This document shows, piece by piece, positions 59,585 through 64,000 of a DNA stretch of 64,000 nt. This DNA is from Gordonia prachuapensis (lineage in GTDB: Bacteria > Actinomycetota > Actinomycetes > Mycobacteriales > Mycobacteriaceae), in the NCBI RefSeq assembly GCF_036350515.1, contig NZ_JAZDUE010000003.1, positions 62,001 to 126,000 of the forward strand, in the 5' to 3' direction. The notes under the pieces were generated by a model. It saw nothing but the letters and a program-made list of their open reading frames with translations. It searched no databases and was not told where the DNA came from. A program made the translations under genes and the position numbers. Within the stretch, counting starts at the first letter, position 1, and every line of letters begins with the position of its first letter.

Positions 59585-60642
59585 GTCGATCTCCGGATTC
59601 GCTTCCCGCGCTTCGCGATCACGCAGTCGCCGGTCTCGAGGATCTGGTGGACCTACTCTCTCTGGGGGCCGGCCTCGGCATGGCCATGGCATCGCCCGCC
59701 GACGCCCGCCGACCCTTCCACCGCGTCGGGTCTTTCGACCCCGCGGGTTTGGCCGCCGACAGCAGGCGGTTGTCGGTGGCGTATCGCGCCGTGGCAGACC
59801 AGCTGCACCGCCTCCCCGAACAGCAGGTCCGGATCGGCCGGGGCTGGGTGGGCGATACCGGCTCCGGCGCGGTGTGTGCGGTGATCGAGCATCAGCGACG
59901 TGCCGAGGCCGATCTGCATGTGCTGCGCACCCTGGCGGAGGCGACGGCTGCTGCATCCGCCGGCATCGACCAGTTGCTGCGCACCTGGTACCTGACCGTC
60001 GCCCGCCTCTCCGCGCCGCTGGTGGCAGGAGTCCCGGTGGCCGAGGTCCCGGCGGCGGTGGCCACCGGACGGCTCCCGCTGGGCGTGGTGGCCGAGGACA
60101 TCTCGTCCCGCGTGACGCTCTACTTCACCTCGGCAGAAGCGACGGTTCGCGGAATCGACGCGATTCTCGATCACCTCAACCGCGCCACCGAGGACATGGA
60201 CGTGCAGCCCTATCCCGGCCGCTCACCCGCTGCACCGTCGGTCCGGCCACGGCGACCGGAATCCGCCGAGGTAGTGGGCTCGCCGGTGCACCCCGCGGAT
60301 GAGGCCCGACCATCCCAGACCGAATCACCTCAGACCGCACCGCCCCAGACTGCACCACGCGTTTCGCCTGGCCCTGCCGCCACACCGTCGATGCCGAGTT
60401 CCGACGCCCCGGATGTCGCCACCTCCATCCCGGACACCGACACGGACGTGCCGCTCCGGCTGCGACCACCGTCGTCGAGCGACACCCCACCGGTGGACGT
60501 GCCACCGCGTCCGGAGCCCCCTGCCCCTGCCCCCGTCGCGCCGCCGATCGCGGAGGACGCGACACGCCACGGCACCACGGTCCCCGAGCACTCGGAACCT
60601 CCCGCATCCACCGGGGAACTCGCGCTGGCTGGTGAAGAATGA
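59581..60642 (+). CDS. Probable type VII-related helical protein with Pro-rich tail
   Basis: The 353-residue protein is helical to about residue 215. A W-x-G turn, RGWVGDTGS, is placed as in WXG100/PPE-like domains. A ~135-residue tail is rich in Pro, Thr, Ser, Asp. It is translationally coupled to the EspC-like gene and followed by a small helical protein. Together they look like a pair or trio of exported partners. It matches Rv3439c in position. Export through ESX-4 is inference. Confidence 0.65.
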   Translation: MSRSPDSLPALRDHAVAGLEDLVDLLSLGAGLGMAMASPADARRPFHRVGSFDPAGLAADSRRLSVAYRAVADQLHRLPEQQVRIGRGWVGDTGSGAVCAVIEHQRRAEADLHVLRTLAEATAAASAGIDQLLRTWYLTVARLSAPLVAGVPVAEVPAAVATGRLPLGVVAEDISSRVTLYFTSAEATVRGIDAILDHLNRATEDMDVQPYPGRSPAAPSVRPRRPESAEVVGSPVHPADEARPSQTESPQTAPPQTAPRVSPGPAATPSMPSSDAPDVATSIPDTDTDVPLRLRPPSSSDTPPVDVPPRPEPPAPAPVAPPIAEDATRHGTTVPEHSEPPASTGELALAGEE

Positions 60643-60682
60643 TCACGCCACACGTCGGCAGCGGGACACCGGGGGGAACACG

Positions 60683-60958
60683 ATGAATCTCGCCGACCAG
60701 ATCGAGGCGATCGCCCGGCGCGCCACCGCCCGCGTCGTCGCCGCGTCCAACGACTTCTCCACTGCACAACGGCGACTCGCCGCCGACGTCGCCGAGCATC
60801 GGGCGTCGGTCGCCACACCCGATCAACGCATGCGCGACCAGCTGCGTCGTGATGCCGAGGTCGCGGACTGCGCCACGCCGAGAATCCTGTTACCGGCCGA
60901 CATGGCGGAGGCCAGCCCGCATACCCCGGTCCCCGACGACGCGGCGCCGGACGAATAG
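60683..60958 (+). CDS. Small hypothetical helical protein
   Basis: The 91-residue protein is helical in the first 60 residues (MNLADQIEAIARRATARVV, AQRRLAADVAEHRASVA) with an acidic Pro-rich end. It follows the WVG-motif gene by 40 bp with GGGGGG upstream of ATG 60683 and precedes the alpha/beta hydrolase-like gene by 9 bp. Its family is not recognised, but its size and helices fit a third member of the same exported group. Confidence 0.6.
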   Translation: MNLADQIEAIARRATARVVAASNDFSTAQRRLAADVAEHRASVATPDQRMRDQLRRDAEVADCATPRILLPADMAEASPHTPVPDDAAPDE

Positions 60959-60967
60959 GCTGTCGTT

Positions 60968-61930
60968 GTGCCGGCAACCAAACCAGGTCAGTCCAGGTCC
61001 ACCCCGACCAGTTCGGCTCAGCGCCGCCCGATGCCATCGGGTTCGCCCGGCAAGCTGATGTCGGAACTGGGGCGTCGCGGCCCGTACCGCGTGCTGCGCG
61101 GGGATCTCGGGATCGCCGGGATGCGCGGGCAGGTGTTCTCGCCGGAGTCCGGTGCCAAACTGCCGGCGATCGCCGTCGGGCACACATGGATGGCCGACAG
61201 TGAGCGCTACCGGGATCTCCTGTATCACTTCGCCTCCTGGGGTTTCGTGACGGTCGCCCCGGACGCGAACGCCGGATTCTTCGCTTCCGACGTGGGCCTC
61301 GCGGGTGACCTCCGGGCAGCGCTCGACATCGTCGCGCATGTGCCGCTCGGGCACGGGGCGGTGACGGTCGACCCCGCTCGGCTCGGACTCATCGGACACG
61401 GCTTCGGCGCCGCGGCGGCGGTGATGGCCGCGGCCGACCAGCCCCTGCGGGGCCACGCCGCCCCGAACGTCGCCGGGGTGGTCGCGGTGTTCCCGGCTCC
61501 CACCACCTCGGCGTTGCTGCCGGCGGCCGCGCTGGTGCAGGCTCCCGGGCTGATCATCGCAGGTGCGGCTGAGCTCGACACGATGGAATCCAACGCACTG
61601 CCGCTGGCCCAGGCCTACGGAGGAGATGTGGTGTTGCGCACCGTGCCGCGGGGCAATCCACGAGACCTTCTGGAACGTCGCACGGTCAAATCGCTGGTGG
61701 GTATGAACGGGTCCGATCGTGCGCTGCACGCCGTCGTGCGCGCCGCATGTACGGGATACGTCCTGCATACCGTCGCCGGCGACAAGGACTATGCGGGCTT
61801 CGCGGACCCCTCGGCATCGGTGGGGAAGCTGAGCACCGTCGACCTGTCGGATCCGCCGACGCCGCCGGTCGACGCCGTGTCGCATCTCTTCGGTGCCAAA
61901 CCACGGAAGCGGCGACTCAGAAAGCGCTGA
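60968..61930 (+). CDS. Alpha/beta-hydrolase-fold protein lacking the nucleophile
   Basis: The 320-residue protein (GTG start) has the alpha/beta hydrolase core strand pattern, LPAIAVGHTWMADSERYRDLL and GFVTVAPDA. The nucleophile elbow reads GHGFG, Gly at residue 145 in place of Ser or Cys, so classic esterase chemistry is unlikely. The tail is basic (KPRKRRLRKR). It matches Rv3438. It may bind a ligand or protein instead. Confidence 0.75.
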   Translation: MPATKPGQSRSTPTSSAQRRPMPSGSPGKLMSELGRRGPYRVLRGDLGIAGMRGQVFSPESGAKLPAIAVGHTWMADSERYRDLLYHFASWGFVTVAPDANAGFFASDVGLAGDLRAALDIVAHVPLGHGAVTVDPARLGLIGHGFGAAAAVMAAADQPLRGHAAPNVAGVVAVFPAPTTSALLPAAALVQAPGLIIAGAAELDTMESNALPLAQAYGGDVVLRTVPRGNPRDLLERRTVKSLVGMNGSDRALHAVVRAACTGYVLHTVAGDKDYAGFADPSASVGKLSTVDLSDPPTPPVDAVSHLFGAKPRKRRLRKR

Positions 61931-61953
61931 TTTCACAGGTACGCTGACTGACT

Positions 61954-63816
61954 ATGTGTGGAATCGTCGGATACGTCGGTCGGCGGGACGCGCTCGACAT
62001 CGTGGTCGAGGCGCTGCGACGGATGGAATACCGCGGATACGACTCGGCCGGGGTCGCGATCCTCGACGGCGCGGGCGGCACCGCGGTCGAGAAGAAGGCC
62101 GGGCGACTGGAGAATCTGGACAAGCAGATCGCGACCGTCGGCCCCGAGAACCTCAGCGGCACCACCGGGATGGGGCACACGCGATGGGCGACGCACGGAA
62201 AACCGACGGATCGCAACGCCCACCCGCATGTGAGCACCGACCGGCGCCTCGCGGTGGTGCACAACGGGATCATCGAGAACTACGCCGCGCTGCGCGGTGA
62301 GCTGGAGGCCGACGGCATCGAGTTCTCGTCGGAGACCGACACCGAGACAGCCGTGCACCTTGTGGAGAGCTTCTACGCCGCCGGCCCCACCGCGGGCGAT
62401 TTCGTGTCCAGTGCCTACGCTGCGCTCCGTCGACTCGAGGGCGCATTCACACTGGTGTTCACCCACTCCGATCACCCCGACACCATCGTCGCGGCCCGGC
62501 GGTCGACGCCGCTGGTCGTCGGTGTCGGCGACGGGGAGATGTTCGTCAGTTCCGACGTCACCGCCTTCATCGAACACACCCGTGACGCAGTCGAACTCGG
62601 TCAGGACGAGGTCGTGGTGATCACCGCCGACGACTACCGCATCACCGACTTCGACGGCGACCCGCGGGCCGGCAAGCCCTTCCACATCGACTGGGATCTC
62701 GCCGCCGCGGAGAAGAGCGGCTACGACTTCTTCATGCTCAAGGAGATCGCCGAGCAGCCCGCGGCCCTCGCCGACACCCTGCTCGGGCATCTCGAGGGCG
62801 GCCGCATCATCCTCGACGAGCAGCGGCTCACCGACGACGACCTGCGCGATGTCGACAAGGTGTTCGTCGTCGCCTGCGGTACCGCCTATCACGCCGGACT
62901 GTTGGCCAAGTACGCCATCGAGCACTGGACCCGCCTCCCGGTCGAGGTGGAGTTGGCCAGCGAGTTCCGGTATCGCGACCCCGTTCTGGACCGCTCCACC
63001 CTGGTGGTGGCGATCTCGCAGTCCGGTGAGACCGCCGACACTCTCGAAGCCGTCCGGCATGCCAAGGACCAGAAGGCCCGCGTGCTGGCGATCTGCAACA
63101 CCAACGGCGCCCAGATCCCCCGCGAGTCGGACGCGGTTCTCTACACCCACGCCGGCCCGGAGATCGGTGTCGCATCCACCAAGTGCTTCCTGGCGCAGAT
63201 CGTCGCCGCCTACCTGGTGGGCCTCGCCCTCGCGCAGGCACGCGGGACCAAGTACGCCGACGAGGTGTCGCGGGAGTTCGCGGCGATGGAGGCCATGGCC
63301 GACGCGGTGACCGAGGTCCTCACGACGATGGAACCTGTCCAGCAACTCGCCCGCTCGATCGCCGACCACAACACGGTGCTGTTCATCGGCCGCCACGTCG
63401 GCTACCCGGTCGCCCTCGAAGGAGCCCTCAAGCTCAAGGAACTGGCGTACATGCACGCCGAGGGTTTCGCCGCCGGCGAGCTCAAGCACGGACCGATCGC
63501 GCTGATCGAGGACGGGCTGCCGGTGATCATCGTGATGCCGTCGGCCGACGGCCGGGCACTGCTGCACTCCAAGATGGTCAGCAACATCCGGGAGATCCAG
63601 GCCCGCGGTGCGCGGACCATTGTGATCGCGGAGCACGACGACACGTCCGCGGCGTCGGTCGCCGACCATTTCATCCCGATCCCCAAGACCCCGACCCTGC
63701 TGCAGCCGCTGGTGTCGACGGTGCCGCTGCAGGTCTTCGCCGCGACCGTGGCGCAAGCCCGCGGTTACGACGTCGACAAGCCGCGGAACCTGGCCAAGTC
63801 GGTCACCGTCGAGTAG
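61954..63816 (+). CDS. glmS: Glutamine-fructose-6-phosphate aminotransferase
   Basis: It forms glucosamine-6-phosphate from fructose-6-phosphate and glutamine, the entry to UDP-GlcNAc. Met-Cys2-Gly-Ile start exposes the catalytic cysteine. The N-terminal glutaminase has HTRWATHGKPTDRNAHPH. Two SIS sugar-isomerase domains follow, with VACGTAYHAG, AISQSGETADT and the C-terminal PRNLAKSVTVE. 620 residues. It is 23 bp after the hydrolase-like gene. Confidence 0.97.
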   Translation: MCGIVGYVGRRDALDIVVEALRRMEYRGYDSAGVAILDGAGGTAVEKKAGRLENLDKQIATVGPENLSGTTGMGHTRWATHGKPTDRNAHPHVSTDRRLAVVHNGIIENYAALRGELEADGIEFSSETDTETAVHLVESFYAAGPTAGDFVSSAYAALRRLEGAFTLVFTHSDHPDTIVAARRSTPLVVGVGDGEMFVSSDVTAFIEHTRDAVELGQDEVVVITADDYRITDFDGDPRAGKPFHIDWDLAAAEKSGYDFFMLKEIAEQPAALADTLLGHLEGGRIILDEQRLTDDDLRDVDKVFVVACGTAYHAGLLAKYAIEHWTRLPVEVELASEFRYRDPVLDRSTLVVAISQSGETADTLEAVRHAKDQKARVLAICNTNGAQIPRESDAVLYTHAGPEIGVASTKCFLAQIVAAYLVGLALAQARGTKYADEVSREFAAMEAMADAVTEVLTTMEPVQQLARSIADHNTVLFIGRHVGYPVALEGALKLKELAYMHAEGFAAGELKHGPIALIEDGLPVIIVMPSADGRALLHSKMVSNIREIQARGARTIVIAEHDDTSAASVADHFIPIPKTPTLLQPLVSTVPLQVFAATVAQARGYDVDKPRNLAKSVTVE

Positions 63817-63841
63817 TCGGAACTGGGAGGAACGCGACTCG

Positions 63842-64000
63842 ATGCCGATCCGCTACCTCACCGCCGACGCGGTCCGTGACGCCGAGCACGCCGCCGGCGA
63901 CCTTCTCGCCGACGGCACGTTGATGCGCCGCGCCTCCCATGGTGTGGCGCAGGTCGTGATCGACGAACTGCGCCGCACAGGCGGCTGTTACGGGCGGCAG
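63842..64000 (+). CDS. nnr: NAD(P)H-hydrate epimerase / dehydratase (3' end cut by window)
   Basis: Only 53 codons are present. The sequence MPIRYLTADAVRDAEHAAG, then LMRRASHGVAQVVIDEL, matches the start of the YjeF N-domain of Nnr-type metabolite-repair enzymes, as at Rv3433c. GGGAGGAA lies 13 bp upstream of ATG 63842. The rest lies outside. Confidence 0.75.
   Translation, partial: MPIRYLTADAVRDAEHAAGDLLADGTLMRRASHGVAQVVIDELRRTGGCYGRQ

Noticed and set aside
61933..63756. 607-residue open frame antisense to glmS
   Set aside because: glmS is unmistakable on the other strand. The antisense protein is a high-GC shadow with Arg/Val/Gly-heavy composition and no family motif.
1..64000. tRNA, rRNA, insertion sequence or prophage genes
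   Set aside because: No transposase, integrase, cloverleaf-like sequence or rRNA core was recognised on either strand by reading. A dedicated covariance search could still find a tRNA.

Overview
The window comes from a high-GC actinobacterium of the order Mycobacteriales, most likely Gordonia or a close relative (genus inferred, not proven). It carries a mycothiol S-conjugate amidase gene, an ESX-4 type VII secretion locus, a DUF4307 and a DUF4245 gene, and many GTG starts. Most of the gene order matches, from memory, two separate blocks of the Mycobacterium tuberculosis chromosome. Bases 1120-47445 follow Rv1074c to Rv1110 (thiolase, SGNH hydrolase, cbs, metB, greA, mca, thioredoxin-domain protein, hemolysin III, short prenyl transferase, coaA, glyA, desaturase, phoH2, fum, glpX, xseBA, lipid-droplet protein, ispH). 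Bases 47494-64000 follow Rv3449 to about Rv3433 (mycP4, eccD4, eccC4, rplM, rpsI, glmM, glmS, nnr). The two blocks meet between ispH and mycP4.

Layout. 1-7364: membrane protein, beta-oxidation thiolase, transsulfuration genes cbs and metB, threonine dehydratase. 7455-10877: a segment absent from the M. tuberculosis order, with a lipid-binding-fold protein, a PAP2_3 membrane enzyme, hypothetical proteins and a RelBE-type toxin-antitoxin pair. 10993-16127: greA, a queuosine-precursor transporter, mca and a DUF255 thioredoxin protein. 16132-28143: a second non-syntenic segment holding a GNAT, an exported esterase, a gene fusing a guanidine-modifying enzyme to ornithine aminotransferase with its AsnC regulator, DAHP synthase with an aromatic leader peptide, a PepSY pair, a second clpP pair with a ClgR/PopR-like regulator, and phoD. 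28249-47445: cell envelope, cofactor and central metabolism genes. 47494-55984: ESX-4 core without visible eccB4, esxT or esxU. 56153-64000: ribosomal proteins L13/S9, amino-sugar genes glmM and glmS, and a small operon of helical proteins that look like type VII substrates.

Non-coding structure is unusually rich. Two intergenic regions about 16 kb apart (838-1110 and 16644-16983) carry paired, convergent tandem arrays of the same 21-bp unit. A third gap (7368-7430) has an unrelated unit with the same 21-bp period. There is also a complete-looking aroR-type attenuator before DAHP synthase, a near-perfect 24-bp operator between the hemolysin III and prenyl transferase genes, and a hairpin that encloses the ribosome binding site and start codon of phoH2.

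No rRNA, tRNA, CRISPR array, transposase or integrase was seen. Comparisons with named M. tuberculosis genes are from memory of gene order, not from a search.
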